Positions 41,968 through 53,407 are shown, numbered from the stretch's first letter. The stretch: 64,000 nucleotides of DNA from Strongylocentrotus purpuratus (GCF_000002235.5 NW_022145601.1:9691658-9755657); one strand, 5' to 3'. Notes: generated by a model not told the origin, from the letters alone. A program made the numbers and translations.

Positions 41968-43356
41968 CCCTCCCGTGCCAAAAGTATTGCAACATAGACA
42001 CACACATTACACAGGAGACAAATAATTACATGAAAATGAGTGCTGTTTTAATGAATATGTAGTGCATCATTTTTTATCATACTATCAGGCACATTTTATT
42101 GATATATCAATAGTCATTTTTCATGTAAGATTCACGAGTCTCTAGTATTTTGTTGGATATCCTCGCCTTCTAATGATGGCGCGCATCCTTCTTGGCATCG
42201 TCGCGTAGAGTCCTTGCAATCTTTCTTGGGTGATGCTGCCCCAGGCCCTGAAGATAGAGCGGACCAAACCTTCCCTCGTGGTTGGTCGGTCTTTGGTGTT
42301 GGCTCTCTTGATGTCATCCCACAGATTCTCTATCGGGTTAGCATCTGGTGATTGCGCCGGCCACTGCACCCTGTTGACGCCAGTTTCGTCATACCATTGG
42401 TCCATCCTGGCTGCCCTGTGTGCCGGTGCGTTGTCATCCTGGAAGACGAACGGGTGTTGCGTGTTGCCAAAGATGTTAGCAATGGATGGAAACAAGTGGG
42501 CGTCCAGAATATCTCGATATTTGGCGTTATCAATGTTCCCATCTACGACAACAAGATCGCCAACTCCATAGAGGCCGACACATCCCCAGACCATGACTGA
42601 AACTGAACCGCTTTGGGTGTAAGTAAGGTTCCGTGGGTCGTAAGAGGTGTTAGGTTCACGCCAGACTCTTACTCTTCCGTCGTTCGAAGACAGACAAAAC
42701 CTGCTCTCGTCTGAAAAGACGAAATGCCTCCAATTGTTCTCCAAAGTCCAATCCCTCACTCGGGTGGCCCACCTGATGCGTCTTAGGCGATTGACGCGAG
42801 ATATCAGAATCTTTCTCCTGGAAAAGCGGGCATGGAGATTGTAAGAGTACAGGCGTCTTTGTGTTGTTCTCTTTGAGATTCTGCTACCAATTCTGTCGCT
42901 CCAGTGAGCTGCCAAAGTTTGGGCTGAATCGAATTGGGTCATACGGGCCTGACGCAGAAGGTAGCGATCTTCCCGGGGCGTTGTCTTCCTGCTTCTGCCA
43001 GGTCTTGGTCGCTTGTCGGAATTTTCTGTGTCCTCGTAGCGTTTGCACACTCGGTACACGGTTTGACGGCATACCCCAAAGCGATCAGCAATCCGAGCTA
43101 CCGAAACCCCCTCCTGTCTCAATGCAACGATTTGTCGGCGTTGCTCGTTAGATAACTCGGCTGTCTTAACCATGGTGCGTGCATGAATGACTCAGTAGCA
43201 TTGAATGAGAAAGTGAACAAGGTGCACATTCATTTTATACCGAAACAACGGTCATGCATGTTCAATTTCGAACAAAACACCGCTACAACAAAGAGAAGTC
43301 ATTAACCACAAATTTAACGAATTTCATCATGTTGCAATACTTATGGCATGGGAGGG
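41968..43356 (-). mobile_element. Tc1/mariner element, apparently intact (1389 bp)
   Basis: TIRs are CCCTCCCGTGCCAAAAGTAT at the left and the inverted ATACTTATGGCATGGGAGGG at the right, one of about 30 bp with few mismatches. TA flanks both ends (41966-41967, 43357-43358). The paralogous spacer without insertion exists at about 46583 and 52270 (CCTATATACA(G/T)AG), confirming the boundaries. The transposase frame is uninterrupted. Confidence 0.95.
42142..43173 (-). CDS. Tc1-type transposase, DD34E, 343 aa
   Basis: Cuts and pastes its element at TA sites. N-terminal paired-like helix-turn-helix DNA-binding region (about aa 1-110: LSNEQRRQIVALRQEGVS, IADRFGVCRQTVYRV), basic GRSRKTTPR linker, then the RNase H-fold domain with D155 (FSDESRF), D247 (FQDDNAPAHR) and E282 (NPIENLWDDIK). 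There are 34 residues between D247 and E282, the Tc1 DD34E signature. Length equals the usual 340-345 aa and all three catalytic residues are present, so it may be active. The ATG at 43173 begins the conserved N terminus. Confidence 0.96.
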   Translation of the reverse strand: MVKTAELSNEQRRQIVALRQEGVSVARIADRFGVCRQTVYRVCKRYEDTENSDKRPRPGRSRKTTPREDRYLLRQARMTQFDSAQTLAAHWSDRIGSRISKRTTQRRLYSYNLHARFSRRKILISRVNRLRRIRWATRVRDWTLENNWRHFVFSDESRFCLSSNDGRVRVWREPNTSYDPRNLTYTQSGSVSVMVWGCVGLYGVGDLVVVDGNIDNAKYRDILDAHLFPSIANIFGNTQHPFVFQDDNAPAHRAARMDQWYDETGVNRVQWPAQSPDANPIENLWDDIKRANTKDRPTTREGLVRSIFRAWGSITQERLQGLYATMPRRMRAIIRRRGYPTKY

Positions 43357-43387
43357 TATATACAGAGATCATATTTATGACACATCA

Positions 43388-43905
43388 AGTGGATGTGCTG
43401 GTGACGCCCACAATACTGCCTCAGAAGGTCCCTGAACTCTCCGTGCAGGTGATGGCCACACGGATCGCCCTGGGCTGGTCGTATGTGTAGAACCAGTACC
43501 ATATTCCGACAGCCCATACCCAGAACCCTTCTTACAAAATCCCACTGCCTGGGCCACTTGGCCTGGGGGTCACAGTAGTAGTCAATCCCCAGCTCACTAA
43601 CAGCAGTAACCCGGGGACGTGCAAAGAGACACTCCATCTTATCCCAGCCATCATCCGTTAGCATGGAAACACTTAGGATGTACCCCGACGGCTATATGAA
43701 AAAGGGAGAGAAGTGGAATAAGTCAGAGTGCCCGGTCGAAATACTGCGGGTCGCAGAAATTCACTACCCCACCCACTAACTTCATGCCCGGTCGAGGATA
43801 GGAATCCTGATCCCCTTTCCTCATGATGGCATCAATCATTCGGTCCAAGTGAAAATAACTGTCAAAGCCATTCACAAGGACCAAAGAGGGAGGAAGCGGC
43901 ACCAT
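43388..43905 (-). pseudogene. TatD-type nuclease pseudogene, unit A
   Basis: The N-terminal half of a TatD-like metal-dependent DNase: VNGFDSYFHLDRM, then after a frameshift near 43690-43725 TAVSELGIDY, LVLHIRPAQGDP and RQYCGRHQHIH. The first metal-binding His of the family DxHxH motif is Tyr here (DSYFH). The C-terminal half is removed by the deletion at about 43388. Confidence 0.8.
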
Positions 43906-44544
43906 GTCCTCGCGGACCAGCCGTTGCAGTTTCTCACTGCCCTTTGATCTATTTTAAACCCTTGTTTGAACAACAGATCCCCTACCTCTGTCCACCATTT
44001 TCCCCTCTCCTTCAAACTTTTCTTGTAGGAAAACGGGTTTATGGAGGCTACTAATGTTATGCACCTCAACCCAGTCTACAAGAAAAGTGAGAAAGTCAGT
44101 ATTCAGCCATCTTACTTCAGCCATAGTCTTGTATGTGAGTTCTTGGAAAATTTCTCAAGCTTTTCTCTGTTGGTACATGTAGTCTGTTATGTGTTGGCGC
44201 CCCACGTCTGTGTTCCATTGTCTTCATATACCCGGCAGACGTAATGGCACAATCTATAAATAAACAAACACCAACAAACACAAAGTCATCATATCCTTTT
44301 TGTAAAATATGTAGTATTATGTATACTACACGAATTAGTACATAAAACAAGGAAAAACTTATAGGAAATTTATAAGTTTCAAATTTTATTTACACACTGC
44401 TCTCACTCATTCCTTGACCGATCTAGGCTAGACCGATCCAGTGGATCAGTAACAACCAAAACTTTATAACAACAATTTTCAATTCAAGCAATCACGACTT
44501 AATCCTGTTAAATCATATAAAGTAACAACAAACAAAAATACTGA

Positions 44545-44790
44545 AAACATCCATACCCATTCTCTGTGTCACCAATGCCTATTATGTCACCCTGATCTTC
44601 TGTCAATACCGACATCTCCACACTAGTTGAGGGAGTCAAAGAAAGTCGTCTTTCCTCTTTAATGAGGGCTGTTATCGTAACTTTCTTACTTTTTGATGGC
44701 TGCCTTGCCCCAAAGTATCACCTCCATACTGCTGCCACCCCCTTCGACATGAATTGTCCAGAGTCCTTATGCATCCTCCTACCTAAATGT
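44545..44790 (-). pseudogene. RPA-like OB-fold fragment, unit B
   Basis: Homologous to 63370-63558 but frameshifted: VGGCIRTLDNS is followed by a shifted frame (MEVILWGKAA when corrected by eye against unit D). It then continues to TSVEMSVLTEDQGDIIGIGD. It is preceded by a TTTAG-type acceptor near 44790. Confidence 0.55.
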
Positions 44791-45138
44791 ATATCAAGAT
44801 GAATAACAAAAACAAATTAAGATGAAAATAATACTTTAATCCACATTATTTAACAACATCATTTATAACTGAATACCTCCACACAATTTTTACCACAACA
44901 TTTTACAACAGCAAAATACAAACCTCAGTGATGTTTCCCTCTACCGTCAAACGCCTTTTTATTGCACTCCTTCACCTGAAAGTGTCAACCAACTCTTCGT
45001 TAAAACCTACTTGTCAAACCATTCAGTGTCTCTCTCATGAAAGCATAGTACCCACTTGATTTTGTTCCTGTTTGAAGGGCATTTCTTTTCCTTTTGTTTC
45101 CCCTTCTCCTCCTGTTTGCTATCCATTTCTAGATATTG

Positions 45139-46452
45139 TCAGATAATTACAGTGCAGTAATACTTCTCATCCGGTCCAAAAGTTGGACGTAAAGGATCCT
45201 TTTCTTTGTTATATCTAACATAGCGAATCACTTTTTGCTTCTTTCTTCGCTTCATTACCACCGAGTTTGTGATTTTCAATTCACTGAGACATGATTGTTT
45301 ATCCTGATACAGATCATCAGAGTTATCCAGCTCATCAGAGTTATCCAGCTCATCTTCTATGTTATCGTCACTGTCTGATTCGGGAAGTTCATGTTCATGC
45401 ATTTTTCTTTTCTTCTTGAACTGGATTTGTTTCATGTCGTACCATGCAATGAAATCTGCTAAGCACATGTGCCTGGCTTTTCTTGGCCTTTCTGAATATC
45501 TCTTAATGTCATTGCTGCACTGAATGTCTTCACTATCTACAGGCAAAGAATTAAGTTGTTCTGAAGGCTCAAGGATGAAAGGCCTCTGATCTGGAGGTGA
45601 AGTGTTAATGAATGCATGTGCACATGATGAATGCTTCAGTGGCATTTGTAGAGTAAGATATATTGACTCAGGTGCACTGATCTCAACATGTTTAAGGAAC
45701 TTGTTTCCAATCAAACAAACTTGATCTTTGATATCAGATGATCCTTTTCTGGCTTCATCACAGGTTCGTGTCAAGAGTTCACTCATGCCTCTTTGGCCTT
45801 TGGAAACATAGTTCACAACATACATTGCACAAGCATATGCATTGGTAATGAATTGTATGTCTGTGTTTTCTTGCCATGCCTGCAGAACAGGAGGGTTGTA
45901 GGCATTAACACGGACATTGCATGGATCACGTTAAATAAACACCTTTGGTCCTGCAAGAGTACTTCTGATTGGAAGCTCATAATCATCATATGAAATATCT
46001 AAATGATCAAGAAAAACTTGAAAAGTCAATTCACATACTTTAGGTTTTCCTAGTTCAATCTGTATTTCTTTCCATTTCTGTTTGTGCAATTGCTTTTCTT
46101 TGTCTTCCATGTCAACTGGAAGAGGTTCTAGGATCTTGGTGCACTGCATAGGGGGCAATGGGAATTTGAACCTGCATGCCTTGCCCTTTTTTCGACAAGT
46201 ATGTGTGTGTCTGTGACATTGTAGTTTTGTCAATTTATCACTAACACCTGGGCTTTGCCTATCAGTGGTAATGTAGTTGTCAATGTATGTTTCAATGGTT
46301 GAATTTGAGTCTACCTCAAATTTAGGGGCCTCATCCACCCACAAGATACTATGCACGTGGGCTGATCTGCGATGTTGAAATTCAATGCGATAGTATCTGT
46401 CGCTTTTGCATGGAAAGGTAGAAGCTACAAAAATGAACAAGTCATGTATCAT
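45139..46452 (-). pseudogene. Helitron Rep (HUH) pseudogene, unit B
   Basis: Rep nicks and rejoins DNA during rolling-circle transposition. Seen here: EFQHRRSAHVHSILW with the HxH metal site, the zinc-type HTHTCRKKGKACRFKFP motif, and after a nonsense codon ACAMYVVNYVSKGQRGMSEL, the tyrosine motif. A TAA at 45931-45933 replaces the Lys codon seen in unit C (FIKRD). It ends FGPDEKYYCTVII by fusion across the 1.6 kb deletion. The helicase domain is absent. Confidence 0.85.
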
Positions 46453-46727
46453 TTGTTATACGTGATTAAGTCAAATATTTTATGGAGATTTCATCATTTG
46501 AATTAAACAAGGAATACATACTGATATAACCATAACTGTGCTTGAAATATTGTGGGGACAGAGGAAAAATTATATGAACTTCACCTATATACAGAGATCA
46601 TATTTATGACACATCAAGCCAAAGGGATTTTAAAAAATCATATATAAAAGACAATTGGAAAGATGAGCAAATTAATCTCCATGTCTCATAGCACACTGCA
46701 GAGTTAATTTCATATAAAACATACATA

Positions 46728-46885
46728 CAGTTAACTTTGCGTAAGTCGAATCTGTTGGGTCCATAAAAATAGTTCAACTTATGCAGAAATTTAAAACACA
46801 TGTTTTTTATTGTTTGGTAAAAAAAAAATTGATATGAGTTGGGGAAAGACTTAATATGTGACTTTGAGTTATGCAAAGTTAACTG
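46728..46885. mobile_element. pogo-like MITE in unit B spacer
   Basis: Ends TA-CAGTTAACTTTGCGTAA and TTATGCAAAGTTAACTG-TA. The same element sits at the same place in unit C (52412-52557), so it entered before the unit was duplicated. Confidence 0.8.
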
Positions 46886-46929
46886 TACTTTACTACATGA
46901 TACAGGCATACTTACAGGTTTTCCTGTTG

Positions 46930-48110
46930 ATGGGGTTGGTGTGGTTGGCAGGGGAGCTGTCGTTGAGGTACGTACTTCTTCCGACTTTTCTTCCCTAACT
47001 TTGCGGCCAACATCCTCCAACGAGTAGGGGGTGTTGACTGACGCTCCCTGGAAAACAGGCAAGTACGGTGAGTCGGTCTCCAAGAGGAGCCGAGAGGAGG
47101 GGATTCTCTGTACCATGGCCACCTGGGCCGGATTAAATGAAAGGGCTAGGCCCGACACACCCCGACGTAGGCATTCTGGAAAGCAGCCATCCATGCATCC
47201 AGCTCTTGTGGATGTGGATGTGCTGGTGACGCCCACAATACTGCCTCAGAAGGTCCCTGAACTCTCCGTGCAGGTGATGGCCATACAGATCGCCCTGGGC
47301 TGGTCGTAGGTGTAGAACCAGTACCATATTGCGGCAACCCACACCCAGAACCCTTCTTACAAAAGCCCACTACATGGGCCACTCTGCCTGGGGCACACAA
47401 AAATAATCAATACCCAGTTCACTTACTGCGGTAACCCGGGGACATGAGAATAGACACTCCAACTTAGCCCAGCCGTCATCAGTAAGCATAGAAACACACT
47501 TAGGATGTACCCCGACGGCTATATGAAAAAGAGGGAGAAGCGGAATAAATCGGAGTGCCCGGTCGAAATGCTGCGGGTCGCAGAAATTCACTACCCCACC
47601 CACTAACTTCATGCCCGGTCGAGGATAGGAATCCTGATCCCCTTTCCTCATGATGGCATCAATCATTCGGTCCAAGTGAAAATAACTGTCAAAGCCATTC
47701 ACAAGGACCGAAGAGGGAGGAAGCGGCACCATGTCCTTGCGGACCAGCCGTTGAGCCGTCTCCGGCAAGTCTCCCACAGGGTATACAGAAGAACTACTTC
47801 TAGAATTAGGAGGGGGCACAGAAATCTGTGGCCCGATAGAACTAGGCTGTTCAAAAGGAAACGGGCACAGGAATCTGTGGCCCGATAGAATTAGGCTGTT
47901 CAAAAGGAAACGGGGGCACAGGAATCTGTGGCCCGATAGAACTAGGCTGTTCAAAAGGAAACAGGGGCACAGGAATCTGTGGCCCGATAGAACTAGGCTG
48001 TTCAAAAGGAAACGGGGGCACAGGAATCTGTGGCCCGATAGAACTAGCAAGAGCGAAAGGAGGAGGACTCTTAACGCGCTTTGATCTACTTTAAATCCTT
48101 GTTCGAACAA
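46930..48110 (-). pseudogene. TatD-type nuclease pseudogene, unit B
   Basis: N-terminal Pro-rich repeats (PFPFEQPSSIGPQIPVP type, 48060-47815), then VNGFDSYFHLDRM, VGVHPKCVS, TAVSELGIDYF, LVLHLRPAQGDLYGHHLH, QHIHIH, then after frameshifts LALSFNPAQVAM and SSRLLLETDSPYLPVF, the typical TatD C-terminal signature. The family's first metal ligand His is Tyr. The Pro-rich repeats are readable in one frame and TatD continues in the frame starting MVPLPPSS. Confidence 0.85.
47815..48060 (-). repeat. ~54 bp tandem repeats upstream of TatD (unit B)
   Basis: ATCTGTGGCCCGATAGAACT with GGCTGTTCAAAAGGAAACGG recurs four to five times. It encodes an 18-residue Pro-rich repeat on the minus strand. Confidence 0.9.
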
Positions 48111-48649
48111 CAGATCTGCTACCTCTGTCCAACATTCTCCCCCTCTCCTTCAAACCTTTCTTGTAGGAAAACAGGTTTGTGGAGGCTACTTACATGTACA
48201 TGTATGTTATGCACCTCAACCCAGTCTACAAGTAAAGTGAGAAAGTCAGTATTCAGCCATCTTACTTAATAGTCTTGTATGTGAGTTCTTGGAAAATTTC
48301 TGAAGCTTTCCTCTGTTGGTAGTCTGGTATGTGTATCTGCATATAGACATAATGGCACAATCTATAAATAAACAAACACCAACAAACACAAAGTCATCAT
48401 ATCCTTTTTGTGATATGTAGTATTATGTATACTACACGAATTAGTGCATGAAACAAGGAAAAACTTATAGGAATTTTATAAGTTTCAAAGTTTTATTTAC
48501 ACACCGCTCTTACTCATTCCTTGACCGATCTAGGCTAGACCGATCCAGTGGATTAGTAACAGCCAAAACTTTATAACAAAAATTTTCAATTCAAGCAATC
48601 ACGACTTTATCCTGTTAAATCATATAAAGTAACAACAAACAAAAATACT

Positions 48650-48895
48650 GAAAACATCCATACCCATTCTCTGTGTCACTGATGCCTATTATGTCACCCT
48701 GATCTTCTGTTAATACCGACATCTCCACACAAGTTGAGGGAATCGAAGAAAGTCGTCTTTCCTCTTTAATATGGTCCGTTATCGTAACTTTCTTACTTTT
48801 TGATGGCTGCCTCGCCCCAAAGTATCACCTCCATACTGCTGCCACCCCCTTCGATCTGAATTGTCCAGAGTCCTTATGCATCCTCCTACCTAAAT
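48650..48895 (-). pseudogene. RPA-like OB-fold fragment, unit C
   Basis: Collinear with 44545-44790, with the same VGGCIRTLDNS start and a frameshift, ending in LTEDQGDIIGISDTENG. Non-functional as read. Confidence 0.5.
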
Positions 48896-49232
48896 ATATA
48901 TCAAGATGAATATTAAAAACGAATTAAGATGAAAATAATACTTTAATCCACATTATTTAACAACATTTATAACTGAATACCTCCACACAATTTTTACCAC
49001 AACATTTTACAACAGCAAAATACTAACCTCAATGATGTTTCCTTCTACCGTCAAACGCCTTTTTATTGCACTCCTTCACCTGAAAGTGTCAACCAACTCT
49101 TCGTTAAAACCTACTTGTCAAACCATTCAGTGTCTCTCGCATGAAAGCATATTACCCACTTGATTTTGTTCCTGTTGGAAGGGCATTTCTTTTCCTTTTG
49201 TTTCCCCTTCTCCTCCTGTTTGCTATCCATTT

Positions 49233-49952
49233 CTAGATATTGTCAGTAATACTTCTCATCCGGTCCAAAAGTTGGACATAAAGACCAATACCACAGTTTC
49301 CATTCTCATGTAAGGGGTCCATATTGTCAAAGTATTCAGTGAACTGCTCTGGCAGGTCCAAAATGATCTGTGGCACCTGGGCATTGTTGTTTGTTTGAAT
49401 ATCCGTAACTGGCCCATCCATATCAATCCAAAGAGTGTTCACAGCATCATGTGCCAATCTTTCATAGGTGTTCTGTAAGATACCTTGGTGCCACAATGCC
49501 ATTGGTGACTGATTGTTCATGGTCCTGAGTCCATGATGGTTCCATGTAGAAACAAACTGATCCAAGGACTGTTGGATTCGAGGCAAGAAAACTCTATGCA
49601 AACAGAGTAAATGTGTTTTGTTTCTTTGAATGAGGATACCACTATCCTCCATATATTGAAACAATACTTTATAAAATGAAGCAATCACTCAATTTGTTTC
49701 ACCCCATAGTCTCTCTATTCTCTGGTTGTGAACACTTCGTCCGGTTATAAAACTACCTCGACCGGGGCATCTGTTGTCTATCATAAACCGTGCCACGTCC
49801 ACATTTTCCATCCCATGGTCAGCACTTACCCTTGAAGGTATTCCAAGGGTGGTGGCCAATTCCACACTGCCATCTTCATGAATTGATACCATCTTCATTT
49901 CTGATATCAATTCTTGTTTGTTTTCTACACAAAAACACAAAAAGAAAATCAT
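49233..49952 (-). pseudogene. Integrase-core-like fragment, broken by one TGA
   Basis: Frame 1 ends [42 protein letters not shown] then TGA (49686-49688); frame continues FYKVLFQYMEDSG, LHRVFLPRIQQSLDQFV, TWNHHGLRT, SPMALWHQGIL. The phrases match the integrase core found in many animal transposon-derived proteins, where D (ADHG), then E (RIERLW) fall at catalytic spacing. The TGA stands where the family usually has Arg, so it is probably a CGA to TGA change. Only unit C keeps this piece. Confidence 0.7.
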
Positions 49953-50019
49953 ATTGTAACCAGCTATACTTACTGTAGTACTTGACAGGTTGTGTTGTTC
50001 GTAGCAACTTTCAAGTATG

Positions 50020-50256
50020 TTAGGTATTATGATACAGTAGCTCTGCTTGCTCCATCAATGCAGCCATACAAAATAAACCGCCACATGAGAAATTAGTCAT
50101 GAAATATTTTGGTTTCCAGTTTATTTGCTCCCTCTTCATCCAATCTTGTATGGTCTCCAGTCCTTGCTTAATAGAAGCCTTTGTCTCATATTGGACCGCA
50201 AACTCTGCCACCAAACTGTATCCGCAGAACATGCAATTTATTTCTGTACTCGTCAA
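50020..50256 (-). pseudogene. MULE-like transposase domain fragment
   Basis: SLVAEFAVQYETKASIKQGL followed by WKPKYFMTNFS resembles the MULE/FAR1-type DDE core (AEFVVQ.E....I...L, then P.YFMTDFSEAE). The acidic residues after FMT are lost here. Flanking frames are broken. Confidence 0.5.
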
Positions 50257-50439
50257 TTAGGATACTCCTCTCCCAGTCTGAAAAATTTGACTTCCTTTTT
50301 GTTGCAAAATCCATATCGATCAGGATAATGATGTATCTCCAAACCTGAATCGTACCATAAGATGATTATTATTTTAAGACGTCATAATATTTGTGGCATG
50401 TAATACAGCTCTGAAAATCACTCACTAATGAAACGTTCT

Positions 50440-52131
50440 TTACAATGGCAACATTTGTGGCTCCCTCAGCTTGTCACTGTAGTTATAACGAAACTTAACA
50501 CTGTTGGGCTGCTCCGTCTCATAGACGAGATGCTTGATCTTCGTCCAAGACACCTTTTCTCCAGCTACATCTTTTGAAGTATTAGGCATGATGTTCTCTT
50601 GAGGAGATATAAAGTCAAGAGATTCATTGTACTTGAGCTGCTGAACTTGGTATGGTTGTGGTTGAGCTACATCATGAAAATTGTCTTGATTAGTGTCATC
50701 GTGCAGTTGTTGTTCAGCAATGTCCAATTCTTTTGCATGTTGATTATACTCCATGCGTTTTTCTTCTATTACTTCTTTGACCATTTGGTATCTTTCCTCA
50801 TATGTTTGGCAGTTGTCAAGAATTTCACTCTCACTGATGTATGGGTAAAACAACATTAGATTTTCTCTGTAGTAATTTTTAGGATCCTTTTCTTTGTTAT
50901 ATCTAACATAGCGAATCACTTTTTGCTTCTTTCTTCGCTTCATTACCACCGAGTTTGTGATTTTCAATTCACTGAGACATGATTGTTTATCCTGATACAG
51001 ATCATCAGAGTTATCCAGCTCATCAGAGTTATCCAGCTCATCTTCTATGTTATCGTCACTGTCTGATTCGGGAAGTTCATGTTCATGCATTTTTCTTTTC
51101 TTCTTGAACTGGATTTGTTTCATGTCGTACCATGCAATGAAATCTGCTAAGCACATGTGCCTGGCTTTTCTTGGCCTTTCTGAATATCTCTTAATGTCAT
51201 TGCTGCACTGAATGTCTTCACTATCTTCAGGCAAAGAATTAAGTTGTTCTGAAGGCTCAAGGATGAAAGGCCTCTGATCTGGAGGTGAAGTGTTAATGAA
51301 TGCATGTGCACATGATGAATGCTTCAGTGGCATTTGTAGAGTAAGATATATTGACTCAGGTGCACTGATCTCAACATGTTTAAGGAACTTGTTTCCAATC
51401 AAACAAACTTGATCTTTGATATCAGATGATCCTTTTCTGGCTTCATCACAGGTTCGTCTCAAGAGTTCACTCATGCCTCTTTGGCCTTTGGAAACATAGT
51501 TCACAACATACATTGCACAAGCATATGCATTGATAATAAATTGTATGTCTGTGTTTTCTTGCCATGCCTGCAGAACAGGAGGGTTGTAGGCATTAACACG
51601 GACATTGCATGGATCACGTTTGATAAACACCTTTGGTCCAGCAAGAGTACTTCTGATTGGAAGCTCATAAACATCATATGAAATGTCTAAATGATCAAGA
51701 AAAACTTGAAAAGTCAATTCACATACTTCAGGTTTGCCTAGTTCAGTCTGTATTTCTTTCCATTTCTGTTTGTGCAATTGCTTTTCTTTGTCTTCCATGT
51801 CAACTGGAAGAGGTTCTAGGATCTTGGTGCACTGCATAGGGGGCAATGGGAATTTGAACCTGCATACACTGTACCTTGCCCTTGTGTGTCTGTGATATTG
51901 TAGTTTTGTCAATTTATCACTAACACCTGGGCTTTGCCTATCAGTGGTAATGTAGTTGTCAATGTATGTTTCAATGGTTGAATTTGAGTCTACCTCAAAT
52001 TTAGGGGCCTCATCCACCCACAAGATACTATGCATGTGGGCTGATCTGCGATGTTGAAATTCAATGCGATAGTATCTGTCGCTATTGCATGGAAAGGTAG
52101 AAGCTACAAAAATGAACAAGTCGTGTATCAT
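50440..52131 (-). pseudogene. Helitron Rep (HUH) without helicase, unit C, 563 aa open frame
   Basis: HUH site H32-M33-H34 in EFQHRRSAHMHSILW; tyrosine region YACAMYVVNYVSKGQRGMS with Y203, Y208, Y212 and K215; then AHAFINTSPPDQRPFIL and LADFIAWYDMKQ, phrases shared by animal Helitrons. Missing: the sequence N-terminal to SDRYYRIEF and the whole Pif1-type helicase. The zinc-type motif kept in unit B (HTCRKKGKAC) is broken here (HTRARYSVC). The frame is long but the protein is not expected to transpose DNA. Confidence 0.85.
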
Positions 52132-52411
52132 TTGATATACATGTACATGTACAAGTCAAATATTTTATGGAGATTTCATCATTTGAATTAAACAAAGAAT
52201 ACATACTGAGATAACCATAACTGTGCTTGAAATATTGTGGGGATGGAGGAAAAATTATATGAACTTTACCTATATACATAGATCATATTTATGACACATC
52301 AAGCTAAAGAGATTTTAAAAAATCATATAAAAGACGATTGGAAAGTTGAGCAAATTAACCTCCGTGTCTAAAGCACACTGCAGAGTTAATTTCATATAAA
52401 ACATGCATGTT

Positions 52412-52557
52412 CAGTTAACTTTGCGTAAGTCGAATCTGTAAAAATAGTTCAACTTATGCAGAAATTTAAAACATGTTTTTTATTGTTTGGTAAAAAAAAT
52501 TGATTCAAGTTGGGGAAAGTTTGACTTATGCAGCTTTTAGTTATGCAAAGTTAACTG
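52412..52557. mobile_element. pogo-like MITE in unit C spacer
   Basis: CAGTTAACTTTGCGTAA to TTATGCAAAGTTAACTG. Orthologous position to 46728-46885. Confidence 0.8.
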
Positions 52558-53407
52558 TACTTCACTACATGATACAGGCATACTTACAGGTTTTCCTGTT
52601 GGTGGGGTTGGTGGGGGAGCTGTCGTTGGGGTACGTACTTCTTCCGAATTTTCTTCCCTAATTTTGTGGCCAACATCCTCCAACAAGTAGGGGGTGTTGA
52701 CCGACGCTCCCGGGAAAACAGGCAAGTACGGTGAGTCGGTCTCCAAGAGGAGCCGGGGGAGGGAATACTACGGATCATGTCCACTTGGGCCGCATTAAAT
52801 GAAAGGGCTAGGCCCGACACCCCGACGTACACATTCTGAAAGGCATCCATGCATCCAGCTCTTGAGCGTCACCAGTGAAATTGTGGATGTGGATGTGCTG
52901 GTGACGCCCACAGTACTGCCTCAGAAGGTCCCTGAACTCTCTGTGCAGGTGATGGCCATACGGATCGCCCTGGGCTGGTCGTAGGTGTAGAACCAGTACC
53001 ATATTGCGGCAACCCACACCCAGAACCCTTCTTACAAAAGCCCACTGCCTGGGCCACTCGGCCTGGGATACACAAAAATAATCAATACCCAGTTCACTTA
53101 CTGCGGTAACCCGGGGACATGCAAAGAGGCACTCCAACTTATCCCAGCCGTCATCCGTTAGCATAGAAACACACTTAGGATGAACCCTGACGGCTATATG
53201 AAAATGGAAGAGAAGTGGAATAAAACGAAGTGCCCGGTCGAAATGCTGCGGGTCGCAGAAATTCACTACCCCACCAACATGCTTCATACCTGATCTAGGA
53301 TAGGAATCCTGATCACCTTTCCTTGCGATAGCATCAATCATTTGGTACAAGTGAACATGACTGTCAAAGCCATTCACAAGGACTAAAGAGGGATGAACCG
53401 ACACCAT
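52537..53407 (-). pseudogene. TatD-type nuclease pseudogene, unit C (metal site kept)
   Basis: Keeps the family DxHxH motif (DSHVHL, H17 and H19), RVHPKCVS, TAVSELGIDYF, LVLHLRPAQGDPYGHHLH and HIHIHNFTGD. A frameshift after ELDAWM (about 52850) separates LALSFNAAQVDMI, and a further one precedes ETDSPYLPVF. TatD proteins are metal-dependent 3' exonucleases. The 3' tail overlaps the MITE boundary. Confidence 0.85.

Larger units (their letters stand above)
41770..43930 (-). mobile_element. Tandem unit A (truncated Helitron-like unit, interrupted by Tc1)
   Basis: Holds the first Rep codons (about 41770-41830), the spacer with ACTGAGATAACCATAACTGTG, the Tc1 insertion and the N-terminal half of a TatD gene. 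Compared with unit B, about 600 bp between spacer and TatD (equivalent to 46617-47215) is missing; the join is at about 43388. The left part of the unit is absent. Confidence 0.75.
43930..48080 (-). mobile_element. Tandem unit B of the Helitron-like repeat
   Basis: Sense-strand order is TatD (48110-46930), spacer with a pogo-like MITE, Rep (46452-45139), a short basic segment, then the RPA-like fragment (44790-44545). About 1.6 kb present in unit C (49283-50881) is deleted between AAAG and GATCC at about 45195. Boundaries are set where CTTTGATCTA(C/T)TTTAAA recurs (about 43950 and 48080). Confidence 0.8.

Noticed and set aside
42230..43155. Plus-strand frames opposite the Tc1 transposase
   Set aside because: Antisense shadows of a gene with an intact catalytic triad.
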